Source: an uncultured Flavobacterium sp.
GTDB taxonomy: Bacteria > Bacteroidota > Bacteroidia > Flavobacteriales > Flavobacteriaceae
Length of the DNA stretch: 64,000 nucleotides
NCBI RefSeq assembly: GCF_946478785.1
Contig: NZ_CAMLDD010000008.1
Location: 1 to 64,000, forward strand
Reading direction: 5' to 3'
Below the pieces are notes generated by a model. That model saw nothing but the letters and a program-made list of their open reading frames with translations. It did no database searches and was not told where the DNA came from. The translations under genes and the position numbers were made by a program. Below, in pieces: positions 16,839 to 24,685 of the stretch (position 1 is its first letter; the number at the start of each line of letters is the position of its first letter).

Positions 16839-17789
16839 CTAAATTCGCGTTGTGTAGCCCAACACAGGCTGTTTATTAAAATTAAACTCTTCAGTTTCCT
16901 GATTTATCAATAAGATTATTTTGACCTCAACTTCCATTGGAAAAAAATGTTCGCAAAAACAATCTATAAATATTTTTATATCTCCCTCATTTATATACTT
17001 ATAAAAAGGCTTATTAGTTATGGGTCCTATTTCTATGCTCAAATTCATAGAATAATCCATGTACTTTTTTCCACTAATAAAATCTACTCCTAATCTGTTT
17101 TCTCCTAATCTGATCTGTTCGCCTTCGTCACTATGTTCTTTCGAAGTTGTCGTTTCATAATGCACTTTTTCTTCGATAATACTAGATAAGCATTTGCAAG
17201 CCAAATCAATATCTCCAACAATTTTATAAGCGTATGGCAAAAGCTGAATAAATTTTGACACCAAAACTGCCGGATAAATGCGAGGCAAACCCCAAAAATC
17301 ATAAAAAAACTCTAGTGGTTTACCCGCATTAAGTTTATATAAAAAATCTCTTTCGACGCCTTCAATTTTCGTTTTGTAATTAAAAATTTCATTCTCAAAA
17401 GGAGCAAAAAAATTACGCGCTTCATTTTCCTGTTTCTTCTGATGCTTATGCTCCCTAATCATCTGTTTTACAGATTTGTCAGCATTATTTTCTTTTAAAC
17501 TATGGATAAATCCTTCAGGAAGGGAATCATAAATACTATCTCTGGATAATAGTATGTCAAGATATCCCTTCCTGTCATAATTATCATCCGAAACAGCTGC
17601 TCCCAAAATATCACTCCTATAAGCTCTTGAAAATTGCCCCTGGTTCGAAATTGTTATTTCATCCTGGAAAACAGCACCACTTTGAAGAAGTTCATTAGCA
17701 ACGACTTCAGCTCTGATATCATCAGAAATATTTTCAATTTCCTCAGCAAGATCGGTAAGACTCCTATTATTTTTTCTTTGTGTCTTCAT
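16839..17789 (-). CDS. tssG: T6SS baseplate protein TssG
   Basis: A 316-residue cytoplasmic protein that fits TssG of subtype iii systems. The N-terminal third is helical and acidic, and the core includes the F-F-Y-D-F-W-G-L-P-R-I-Y-P-A patch near residue 170 and C-terminal beta strands such as L-S-I-E-I-G-P near residue 262. TssG joins TssE, TssF and TssK in the baseplate wedge. It overlaps the NlpC-like gene by 23 bases and abuts tssN. TssF, which usually neighbours TssG, is not here. Similarity to TssG is moderate by eye. Confidence 0.7.
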   Translation of the reverse strand: MKTQRKNNRSLTDLAEEIENISDDIRAEVVANELLQSGAVFQDEITISNQGQFSRAYRSDILGAAVSDDNYDRKGYLDILLSRDSIYDSLPEGFIHSLKENNADKSVKQMIREHKHQKKQENEARNFFAPFENEIFNYKTKIEGVERDFLYKLNAGKPLEFFYDFWGLPRIYPAVLVSKFIQLLPYAYKIVGDIDLACKCLSSIIEEKVHYETTTSKEHSDEGEQIRLGENRLGVDFISGKKYMDYSMNLSIEIGPITNKPFYKYINEGDIKIFIDCFCEHFFPMEVEVKIILLINQETEEFNFNKQPVLGYTTRI

Positions 17790-18429
17790 TGATTCTTCCT
17801 GCTCCTATGTATCGCAATTGAAAATATTCATCATTAAAATTATATATAGCCAAACCTTTATTTGTACAGGCCAAAATTCTGTCATTGTGTAAGTACAAAC
17901 CAACATCTGAAATGGGGTGATCCTTATCATATCTAAAAAAAACCAAGTCTCCTTCTGCCAAAAAACTCCTTCCTGTAAAAATCTGTATTGACTTTGATTT
18001 CCACATCCCGGCAGGATCTTTAGGAAGTGTAACTTTATATACATCGCTATATAAAGACTGCAAAAAATAAGAGCAATCTATTCCTTTATTCGAGAAACTC
18101 TTTTCTTGATAAGGTGTGTTCATCCATGGATCTATATATGAATATAATTTATAATTTGTAATCTTATTTGGCATTACTCCCAGAACTATTGAGTATTTTT
18201 CTTTTAATGCTAAAACGGCATCACTTAAATTTTCAGAATTATCATTTACAACTGTATGATCATTTAAAACCATTTCTTCCATCTTAGCATGCTTTTTCAA
18301 TGATTCCAAAGAGTAATCATATTTAAAAGGGATTTGAGAAATATATTTCTGACTGCTGCATTCAATACTTAACTGCAACATTAGCACTAATAAAAGCATT
18401 CTCTTCATATAATAATTTATTGTTTTCAT
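17767..18429 (-). CDS. NlpC/P60-fold protein lacking the catalytic histidines
   Basis: A 220-residue exported protein that begins the main T6SS run. The hydrophobic signal is at residues 9-20; the cysteine after S-I-E could be a poor lipobox. Residues 95-215 show the NlpC/P60 layout: G-I-D-C-S-Y-F-L-Q-S-L-Y with Cys119 at the catalytic position, L-A-E-G-D-L-V-F-F at 157, then I-S-D-V-G-L-Y-L. The position that is His in active enzymes (x-H-V-G-x-Y) is Asp175, and the second His position (usual V-H-A-S) is Ala187. It may therefore be a structural or binding protein rather than a peptidase, unless His171 or His181 replaces them. An alternative start at 18408 is possible. Confidence 0.75.
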   Translation of the reverse strand: MKTINYYMKRMLLLVLMLQLSIECSSQKYISQIPFKYDYSLESLKKHAKMEEMVLNDHTVVNDNSENLSDAVLALKEKYSIVLGVMPNKITNYKLYSYIDPWMNTPYQEKSFSNKGIDCSYFLQSLYSDVYKVTLPKDPAGMWKSKSIQIFTGRSFLAEGDLVFFRYDKDHPISDVGLYLHNDRILACTNKGLAIYNFNDEYFQLRYIGAGRINEDTKKK

Positions 18430-18445
18430 GCCATTTTAAAAATAG

Positions 18446-18475
18446 CAAATACTAAGATTATCCATTATTTGACAA
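18446..18475 (-). promoter_or_regulatory. Probable promoter of the main T6SS run
   Basis: On the minus strand TTG is followed by 18 bases and then TAGTATTTG, close to the Bacteroidota TTTG/TAnnTTTG form but with one extra base inside the -7 element. It lies 17 bases upstream of the start at 18429, which is short and would favour the alternative start at 18408. Confidence 0.4.
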
Positions 18476-18649
18476 TCCATAAATCTCAAAACTAACTATT
18501 GTGGTATTTGTCAGTGAGATAATTTATTATGAAATTTTTTACTTTCATAATTATTAGAGGTCGCAAACCTAAGAATTTATTTTGTAAGAATCCTAATAAT
18601 TTTTGTAAATTTTATAGTAATTATTTTACTTTTTTAAAATAATAAAAAC

Positions 18650-18657
18650 TATTTTTG
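18650..18657 (+). promoter_or_regulatory. Likely -7 element for the PKD protein and clpV
   Basis: TATTTTTG matches TAnnTTTG and lies 43 bases upstream of the start codon at 18701. The -33 position holds TTAC rather than TTTG, so the promoter is weak or needs an activator. The gap between the divergent T6SS runs (18430-18700) holds no gene. Confidence 0.4.
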
Positions 18658-18700
18658 CCAAACTTTATAAAAAATATCTTACTTAATTATTTAGAAGAAC

Positions 18701-19753
18701 ATGAATAAAAAAAATATTGACATCAGGGTTATATTTTTCTTTGCAATCCTATTATTAGTTGGAATTATTTATTTTTTGATTCAATTTTTTAATCATGTCG
18801 ATTGTGAAGATGTAAAATTCTATGTTTTCTCAGAACATTCACAAACCGAAGAATCTATTGAATTTTATGATAAAACTCCTAATTCAAAATCATGGAAATG
18901 GGATTTTGGGGATGGTTCTGAACCCGATATAAGAAAACATACATTTCACATATATAAAAAGCCCGGAAAATACCTTATTAGCTTAACAATAAATGGAGAT
19001 TGTATTCATAATAAGAAAATCGTAATTTCTGATAAATATGAAACGGATAAATCTGGCTCTCCCAAAATTATCACTTCAAAAATTATTACTGTAGGTCAGC
19101 CCACCTATTTTAATTCAATAGCTGAAGAGGCAAAAACGTGGGAATGGGCTTTTGGTGAAAACAAAGGAATTGACGATACCTCATCCAATCCGGTTTATAC
19201 TTTTTCAACTCCGGGAGAGAAAACTATTACACTCGTTGTTAACGGCAACTTTAGCAAGGTTGCAAAAAAAGTTATTTATGTTCATCCCAGAGTCATAAAA
19301 AAGACGAGTCCCTTAGATATAACGTCTTATGAATATGAGAAAAAAACAGAAGCATTTTCATTACCAAGAGGTTCTGCAAAAAAAGATCCTTTAGAAGATA
19401 TGCTCCAATATGTGCCGGTTGCTCCTAAAACCAAAACACCAAAAGACAGTATAATTCCAATTAAAAAAGCGCCAAAAATATCTGAAGACCAATTTGAAAT
19501 TTTACTCAATAAGGTGGCTGAAGGAAGCAAAGTGAAAGATGATTTTTCAGAATATTTATGCGATGATCTGGATATTCCTATTGTAAAAAATGATAAGGAT
19601 CTATTGACTTTCTCTCAACTATGTGCGGCTATCAAGGGAAAAAAAATAAAGATTGAATCAATACGTCTTAATAAAGACAAACAAAATAATTGTATTAAAG
19701 GATTTAATATTAGCTATAAAGTTAAAAAATACTTGATCTGGTCTAAAGATTAA
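18701..19753 (+). CDS. PKD-domain membrane protein, TssP candidate
   Basis: A 350-residue protein with one N-terminal transmembrane helix (about residues 10-29) and two PKD-type beta domains. The first has W-K-W-D-F-G-D-G-S-E-P (near 65) and Y-K-K-P-G-K-Y; the second has W-E-W-A-F-G-E-N and Y-T-F-S-T-P-G-E-K (near 165). A long linker follows, then a small C-terminal domain (about 260-350). The topology, single pass with a periplasmic body, and the place 7 bases upstream of clpV suggest a subunit of the subtype iii envelope complex. TssP is the best match among the named proteins, but I cannot prove that name from the sequence alone. Confidence 0.65.
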   Translation: MNKKNIDIRVIFFFAILLLVGIIYFLIQFFNHVDCEDVKFYVFSEHSQTEESIEFYDKTPNSKSWKWDFGDGSEPDIRKHTFHIYKKPGKYLISLTINGDCIHNKKIVISDKYETDKSGSPKIITSKIITVGQPTYFNSIAEEAKTWEWAFGENKGIDDTSSNPVYTFSTPGEKTITLVVNGNFSKVAKKVIYVHPRVIKKTSPLDITSYEYEKKTEAFSLPRGSAKKDPLEDMLQYVPVAPKTKTPKDSIIPIKKAPKISEDQFEILLNKVAEGSKVKDDFSEYLCDDLDIPIVKNDKDLLTFSQLCAAIKGKKIKIESIRLNKDKQNNCIKGFNISYKVKKYLIWSKD

Positions 19754-19760
19754 AAAAAGT

Positions 19761-22220
19761 ATGGAAGAAGAAAAAAACATTTTCAGTGCTGAATTACTCA
19801 GTGGATTAGAAATTGCAAAAAAAATTGCAAAAAACAACTCAAACAAATATTACTCAGCATCGCATTTGTTAAAAGCGATTTTGAACAGAGATTTATCTCT
19901 TTTAAAACGTCTTGAAGCAATGGGTAAAGATGTTTATTATCTTGATGAATGGGCCGAAGTCCGTATGGAAGAGGAACCAAAGACAACAAACATTCTTGAT
20001 GCAGAACCCAGCGATCTAATTGATGAAATTATAAAAGAAGCGGAATCAGTTCGAATAGCTTTAAATGAAAATGAGATTAGTCTTTATGCCATCGCAGTTG
20101 CATTAAGTTCTCCGGGAGTTGGTTTTAATTTTGACCAAATGAAAACCTATCCAATTTCCAGAAATGAATTATTGGAAGATCAAATAGCTATTCCACAAAA
20201 CGAAAATATTGGGAAACAAGAAGTAAAAAAAGGATTTTTAGGCAAATATTGCATTCATAAAAATCTTGAAAAGAAGAGCAAAAGAATACTGGCTATCGGA
20301 CGCGAAACAGAATTAAATACTATAAAAGAAATACTTTGCCGATTTTCTAAACCAAATGTATTATTGATTGGTGATCGCGGAATTGGAAAATCAATATTAA
20401 TTGACACACTTGTTCAAAATGTAATAGCCAATCAGGTTCCTGATGTTTTAAATAAGGTACAACTTTTTGAATTGGATTTATCTTCCTTAATTGCCGGTGC
20501 ATCATATAAAGGAGAGATTGAAGATCGCCTAAAAAACTGTATTCAGGAATTAAGACAATTTCCTAAAGCAATTCTTATTGTTGAAGAAATTCATACTTTA
20601 TTAGATAAAAATGGTGGAGACTCCGGAGTATCGAATGTTTTAAAAGGTGAATTAGCCAAAGGACTAAATATTATTGCTACTTCAACAATTGATGAATATT
20701 CAAAAAGAATTGAAAAAGAACAAGGACTATCGGGGATGTTTGAAATTGTAAAGTTAGAAGAATCAAACGATGAAACTTTATTCCGAATGATTCGGGAATC
20801 TATTAAAACGTATCAGGAACATCATAAAATACATATTGATGATGAGACAATTAGCGAGTCTATCCGGTTATCCAGAAGGTATTTAAAAGAAAAAAGCTTA
20901 CCTGAATCTGCTATCAATCTGATTGATCATACCATGTCGGTTTTAAAAACTTCCGGAGAAACATTTTTAAAAGAAAAACAATCTCTTCTGGATAAATTAT
21001 TACTTTTAAAACTAAACGACAGCAACTTATCCGAACAACAGCTCATAAAAGAAAGCAATTGGTTTTTAACTGATTTAATAAACAAAACAACCTTTTTAAT
21101 GCTAGTGGATGATCAGAATGACACAAAGACTTTTGAAACTTCTGAAGCTACCATTAAACATATTGAAAATCTGATCACTATTCTTGAAGAAAGAGCATTA
21201 GACAAGCGCATGCATATTGAGCCCTTTGATTTATCACTTATAATTGCCCAAAAAACGGGGATTCCGGCAGGAAAATTAAAGGAAGAAGAAAAACAAAAAC
21301 TGAATAATATTGAGGACGTTTTAAGTCAAAGAGTAATTGGTCAGGATCATTGCATTGCAACGGTTTCAGGTTCCATTTTAGAATCCAGATCCGGACTAAG
21401 TAAGGCAGGACAGCCCATAGCCTCATTCTTTTTTTTAGGACCTACAGGAACCGGAAAAACAGAATTAGCTAAAAGTTTGGCTGAATTTCTTTTTCAGGAT
21501 GAAAATGCCATTATCCGATTCGATATGTCAGAATTTAAAGAAGAGCATTCCGCAGCTTTACTTTATGGAGCGCCTCCTGGATATGTTGGTTATGAAGAAG
21601 GCGGTTTGCTTGTGAATAAAATAAGACAGAAACCCTACTCTATTGTACTATTTGATGAAATCGAAAAAGCACATGCTTCTGTTTATGATGTATTTCTTCA
21701 AATTATGGACGAAGGAAAATTACATGACAGATTAGGAAAAGAGGGGGATTTCTCTAATGCCATTATTCTTTTTACCTCAAATATTGGCTCAGATCATATT
21801 GTTGAAACATTCAATAATGGGCAAATTCCGGGTTCATCTTCTTTAATGGAGATTATGGCAAATTATTTTAGGCCCGAGTTCTTAGGCCGATTAACTGAAA
21901 TTATACCCTTTGCCCCTATCAGCAAAGAAAATGCTTTAAAAATATTTGAAATCCATCTTAAAAAAGAGTTTATGGATTTGCTAAAAAATATTAATATCGA
22001 AGTCGAAATTCCAATAGAAGCCAAGCTTTATCTTTCTGAAAACGGATACAATGCAAAATATGGAGCCAGACCCATCAAAAGTATTATCAGAAGCCATCTT
22101 AGAAGACCTCTTGCCAAGAAAATAATTTCAGGAGAAGTTAAAGATGGGGATAAAATGATGGTAGTTATTGAAAATGGAGAGGTGAAATGGATAAAAGAAG
22201 ATGTTTTAATAGATAGCTAA
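19761..22220 (+). CDS. clpV: T6SS AAA+ unfoldase ClpV (TssH)
   Basis: An 819-residue ClpB/ClpV-type protein with two AAA+ modules. An N-domain of about 150 residues contains A-S-H-L-L-K-A-I-L-N. Walker A of module 1 is G-D-R-G-I-G-K-S at 204-211; its Walker B reads L-I-V-E-E-I-H, with Glu in the place usually held by Asp. Module 2 has G-P-T-G-T-G-K-T near 560-567, a normal V-L-F-D-E-I-E-K-A Walker B, and the C-terminal G-A-R-P-I-K sensor-2 motif. In T6SS this hexamer disassembles contracted sheath for reuse. The link to T6SS rather than general ClpB comes from its place beside the T6SS run and its weakly conserved middle. Confidence 0.9.
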   Translation: MEEEKNIFSAELLSGLEIAKKIAKNNSNKYYSASHLLKAILNRDLSLLKRLEAMGKDVYYLDEWAEVRMEEEPKTTNILDAEPSDLIDEIIKEAESVRIALNENEISLYAIAVALSSPGVGFNFDQMKTYPISRNELLEDQIAIPQNENIGKQEVKKGFLGKYCIHKNLEKKSKRILAIGRETELNTIKEILCRFSKPNVLLIGDRGIGKSILIDTLVQNVIANQVPDVLNKVQLFELDLSSLIAGASYKGEIEDRLKNCIQELRQFPKAILIVEEIHTLLDKNGGDSGVSNVLKGELAKGLNIIATSTIDEYSKRIEKEQGLSGMFEIVKLEESNDETLFRMIRESIKTYQEHHKIHIDDETISESIRLSRRYLKEKSLPESAINLIDHTMSVLKTSGETFLKEKQSLLDKLLLLKLNDSNLSEQQLIKESNWFLTDLINKTTFLMLVDDQNDTKTFETSEATIKHIENLITILEERALDKRMHIEPFDLSLIIAQKTGIPAGKLKEEEKQKLNNIEDVLSQRVIGQDHCIATVSGSILESRSGLSKAGQPIASFFFLGPTGTGKTELAKSLAEFLFQDENAIIRFDMSEFKEEHSAALLYGAPPGYVGYEEGGLLVNKIRQKPYSIVLFDEIEKAHASVYDVFLQIMDEGKLHDRLGKEGDFSNAIILFTSNIGSDHIVETFNNGQIPGSSSLMEIMANYFRPEFLGRLTEIIPFAPISKENALKIFEIHLKKEFMDLLKNINIEVEIPIEAKLYLSENGYNAKYGARPIKSIIRSHLRRPLAKKIISGEVKDGDKMMVVIENGEVKWIKEDVLIDS

Positions 22221-22235
22221 TTTTTTTATATGTTC

Positions 22236-22277
22236 CTTATTTGCCTGATAATTTAGTTATTAAATCAGGCAAATAAG
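22236..22277. terminator. Hairpin between convergent clpV and the XRE/S24 gene
   Basis: CTTATTTGCCTGAT at 22236-22249 pairs exactly with ATCAGGCAAATAAG at 22264-22277 across a 14-base loop. It sits 15 bases after the clpV stop and just before the stop of the opposite gene, so it can serve both directions. There is no long T-run. Confidence 0.55.
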
Positions 22278-22283
22278 TTGTTG

Positions 22284-23060
22284 TTAATCTTTATTTAAAC
22301 GGCTGACCTTAATTTCCATTACTTCCCTCTTCACTTCTAAAATCAATTCTTTTAAATCATCCATTTCGTTTAATTCCTGTTTTTTATCGGTACGCCCAAT
22401 ATTACACTGATACTCCCAAATTTCAACAATATCAGAGAGCCTGACTTCGTAATTGGGATAAAAACTATTGTCTGACTCTAACACCAGTGCATTTTTTTTG
22501 TTTTTATTGAGGCGTTTGTACACCATTCCTTCATTTTTAGTAATGAGTATGTAGGTTTTGCCATCCTGTACATCTCCTAATCTTTCTACATAACGCCCTA
22601 TAATTATCGAACCATCTTCGTGTGGCGGCATCGAATCTCCTTCGACCGGAAACCCCCTGTGTTTGCCCGGCCCTAAAAAGGGAAGCGAAATCTGCTGCAG
22701 GCTTTCAATATATTCGGGATCTGCATATCCGTTGAGATAACCTGCCTTTGCTTTTTGGGTTACTACTTCGATAAAATTTTCTCCCTGCTGGTCTACCTGA
22801 ATAGGCAGGACCAATCTGTTATTTTCGAGCTTTAACAAATCATCCATATTGATTTTTCGGATATCAACCGACAACAATAAATCGATGCTCATATGAAAGT
22901 ACTGGGCTATTTTTTTTAAAATATCATATGGCGCTTCTGAAGTGCCATCTTCGTATTTGACATACCTGCCTCTGGTAATTTGAAGGTTTTGAGCCAGCTT
23001 TTCCTGTGAGATTTTGTGCCTAACCCTTAAAACCCTGATGTTATCTGAAAATAAGGACAT
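22284..23060 (-). CDS. XRE-family repressor with S24 peptidase-like domain
   Basis: A regulator of about 258 residues. I use ATG at 23060 (MSLFSDNIRVLRV), because the longer frame adds 17 residues that read through the promoter region and do not fit the helix-turn-helix start. The HTH covers residues about 5-60 (K-I-S-Q-E-K-L-A-Q-N-L and I-T-R-G-R-Y-V-K-Y-E-D-G). The S24/LexA-like domain covers about 110-215, with G-F-P-V-E-G-D-S-M-P-P-H for the catalytic serine motif and Y-I-L-I-T-K-N-E-G-M-V-Y-K-R-L for the lysine strand. The C-terminus is a coiled coil. Such proteins are phage-repressor relatives that respond to DNA damage. It faces alkB, so repression of that gene is plausible. Confidence 0.85.
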   Translation of the reverse strand: MSLFSDNIRVLRVRHKISQEKLAQNLQITRGRYVKYEDGTSEAPYDILKKIAQYFHMSIDLLLSVDIRKINMDDLLKLENNRLVLPIQVDQQGENFIEVVTQKAKAGYLNGYADPEYIESLQQISLPFLGPGKHRGFPVEGDSMPPHEDGSIIIGRYVERLGDVQDGKTYILITKNEGMVYKRLNKNKKNALVLESDNSFYPNYEVRLSDIVEIWEYQCNIGRTDKKQELNEMDDLKELILEVKREVMEIKVSRLNKD

Positions 23061-23086
23061 AATAGTTTTGTTACAATTTATAACTA

Positions 23087-23125
23087 CAAATATATTAAAA
23101 ATTGTTATCAACTGTACTAGTTTTG
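23087..23125. promoter_or_regulatory. Divergent promoter region of the XRE/S24 gene and alkB
   Basis: Two opposed -7 elements lie 24 bases apart: CAAATATA at 23087-23094 (TATATTTG on the minus strand) for the regulator, and TAGTTTTG at 23118-23125 for alkB. Good -33 elements are not seen. Regulator binding between them could shut both promoters, but no clear operator palindrome is visible. Confidence 0.45.
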
Positions 23126-23138
23126 TGTATTCAAAATA

Positions 23139-23759
23139 ATGAAGATGACACTCTTTGACGATACCGAACTCTTTTCGAGCGGTACAGGGGGAAAAAAGAT
23201 ATTTGACGTTCCTGATGCCGACTTACTCCTGATTGACCACTTTTTTTCGAAAGAGGAGTCCGATTATTACTATACCAGCCTGCTTCACCAAACGCAATGG
23301 CACGAATATGACATGCCTATGTATGACAAGGTAGTTACTGCCCCCAGAATGGTTTCGTGGTACCTGGACGACCTAAACGAGCAAAAACCTGACTCACACT
23401 GGCCAATTGAACTGCAAGCTATCCGCCGACGTGTGGAAATGGAAACCCATATAAAATTTAATGCGGTTTTGCTTAATCTTTACCGAAATGGGAAGGACGG
23501 CGTAGGATGGCATAGCGACAAGACCGTGAGCAGCAATAAAAACATGGATATTGCCTCAGTCACTTTTGGAGAAACGAGGATGTTCAGGCTTCGCCATAAA
23601 TTTCGAAAAGAGATTCCGCAACTGGAGATTCCGCTGCATCATGGCACTTTTTTACTAATGGCCGGATCTACCAATAGTTTTTGGCAGCATCAGGTGCCTA
23701 AAACAGCCAGAGACGTTTTGCCGAGAATCAACCTGACTTTCAGGAGGGTTGTGAGGTGA
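23139..23759 (+). CDS. alkB: AlkB-like 2-oxoglutarate/Fe(II) DNA repair dioxygenase
   Basis: A 206-residue AlkB family dioxygenase that oxidatively removes alkyl groups from DNA bases. The iron ligands are visible: W-H-S-D-K gives His125 and Asp127, and W-Q-H-Q gives His184. The 2-oxoglutarate-binding arginines are in P-R-I-N-L-T-F-R (Arg196 and Arg202). The N-x-Y strand L-N-L-Y-R-N-G precedes the first ligand. The length is typical of the short bacterial AlkB proteins. GC content looks higher than in the T6SS genes beside it. It starts 78 bases from the divergent XRE/S24 regulator, which suggests damage-responsive control. Confidence 0.9.
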   Translation: MKMTLFDDTELFSSGTGGKKIFDVPDADLLLIDHFFSKEESDYYYTSLLHQTQWHEYDMPMYDKVVTAPRMVSWYLDDLNEQKPDSHWPIELQAIRRRVEMETHIKFNAVLLNLYRNGKDGVGWHSDKTVSSNKNMDIASVTFGETRMFRLRHKFRKEIPQLEIPLHHGTFLLMAGSTNSFWQHQVPKTARDVLPRINLTFRRVVR

Positions 23760-23838
23760 TTGTTTGTTGTTATTAAATTAAGTTGTGAATTGCCTAACCT
23801 TTTCGGGTCTACGAAGTATTCCGTATTAAAAGCTGCAG

Positions 23839-23855
23839 AAATGTCTCTGACTTTG
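23839..23855 (+). repeat. REP-like repeat, left copy
   Basis: AAATGTCTCTGACTTTG is the exact reverse complement of the 17 bases at 24199-24215. The two copies flank the transposase remnant, as REP elements flank RAYT genes. Confidence 0.7.
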
Positions 23856-23885
23856 TGATTTTTTTTAAACACTATATAATCCTAA

Positions 23886-24137
23886 ACCTCCAGGCCAGGG
23901 TGGCAATACGGAAATCATGCAGAAGAAATTTATTCAAATAAATTTATGTGGTCTAAATTAGATTATATACATTTAAATCCGGTTAGATCAGGTCTTGTAT
24001 CAAAAGGATCAGATTATATTTATTCAAGTGCAGGCAACTATATTGATAATTCCGGATTATTAACAATTGAAAAAGCAGATAATCCTGTTGTTGATGTTTT
24101 AGATTATAAATCATTTACAAGATATAATCAATACTAA
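23886..24137 (+). pseudogene. REP-associated tyrosine transposase (RAYT/IS200-like) remnant
   Basis: Only the C-terminal part of a Y1 transposase is left. In one frame the region reads G-W-Q-Y-G-N-H-A-E-E-I-Y followed by M-W-S-K-L-D-Y-I-H-L-N-P-V-R-S-G-L-V, the well-known end of RAYT proteins (K-L-x-Y-I-H-x-N-P-V-x-x-G-L). The H-U-H motif and catalytic region that should come before it are missing; an in-frame stop at 23883 and unrelated sequence precede it. An ATG at 23946 is internal and not a true start. The remnant cannot mobilise anything now. Confidence 0.75.
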
Positions 24138-24146
24138 TTGTAGTTT

Positions 24147-24163
24147 AAAAGTCGGAGACTTTT
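24147..24163. repeat. Palindromic REP-like hairpin
   Basis: AAAAGTC and GACTTTT are exact inverted arms around GGA. Its core is like that of the flanking 17-base repeats, and it lies 9 bases after the transposase remnant stop. Confidence 0.55.
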
Positions 24164-24198
24164 GATAAGTTTTCGTTCTTAAGAAATTTCAAATTCCG

Positions 24199-24215
24199 CA
24201 AAGTCAGAGACATTT
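24199..24215 (-). repeat. REP-like repeat, right copy
   Basis: CAAAGTCAGAGACATTT is the exact reverse complement of 23839-23855. The toxin fragment begins 11 bases later. Confidence 0.7.
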
Positions 24216-24226
24216 GCGCAGCGTGA

Positions 24227-24685
24227 CAAAAGAACACTCCGGGGAGCTGGGGTAGAGCATTTGCAGATATTGTAGAAAACGGAAGCAAAATCATTGAATG
24301 TAAAAGCTGGGATCTAAACGGGATAGCCTTTCAAAATTTTGTAAAAGAAGGAAACGCTACAGGTTCCGTTAAACAATTTGTAACCTATTTGAGTGATAAC
24401 CAAAAAGTAACCTCGATGGATAAAATAGAATATTGGTTTGATAAAAAGAAACTCAATAATAATTCTGACCCAACACTAGTAAAAGAAAAATTTCAAGAAA
24501 TGATGCATAACGGAACAACACTTACAACCAAGGGAGAAGCTGTTTTTAATGCTATTTGGGGAAATAATGCATTGAAATTAAATTTATTTGAAAATAGATT
24601 GGAATCTGCAGCACGATTATATTTTCAAAATACAATTCTAAATGATACTTCCAATTCTTTTTACAGTTTTATAAAAGTAAAATAA
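24227..24685 (+). pseudogene. Orphan toxin C-terminal domain, nuclease-like, cut off from its parent gene
   Basis: An open frame runs from the stop at 24224 to TAA at 24683-24685, about 152 codons, with no sound start codon at its head; only a TTG at 24389 or internal ATGs exist. The first part reads R-A-F-A-D-I-V-E-N-G-S-K-I-I-E-C-K-S-W. The E-x-K after a hydrophobic strand is typical of PD-(D/E)xK nuclease domains at the ends of polymorphic toxins. The rest is helical and lysine-rich. The stop overlaps the start of the next gene as TAATG, the usual layout of toxin and immunity. It is probably the tail of a VgrG, Rhs or PAAR effector, left after a rearrangement at the REP element. Nuclease activity is inferred. 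Confidence 0.6.

Noticed and set aside
23690..23872. Minus-strand 60-codon frame after alkB
   Set aside because: It runs across the alkB end and a REP-like repeat and shows no family features.
24389..24685. A 98-residue gene starting at TTG
   Set aside because: The same frame is open much further upstream and the motif-bearing part lies before the TTG, so it is the end of a broken gene and not a separate small gene.
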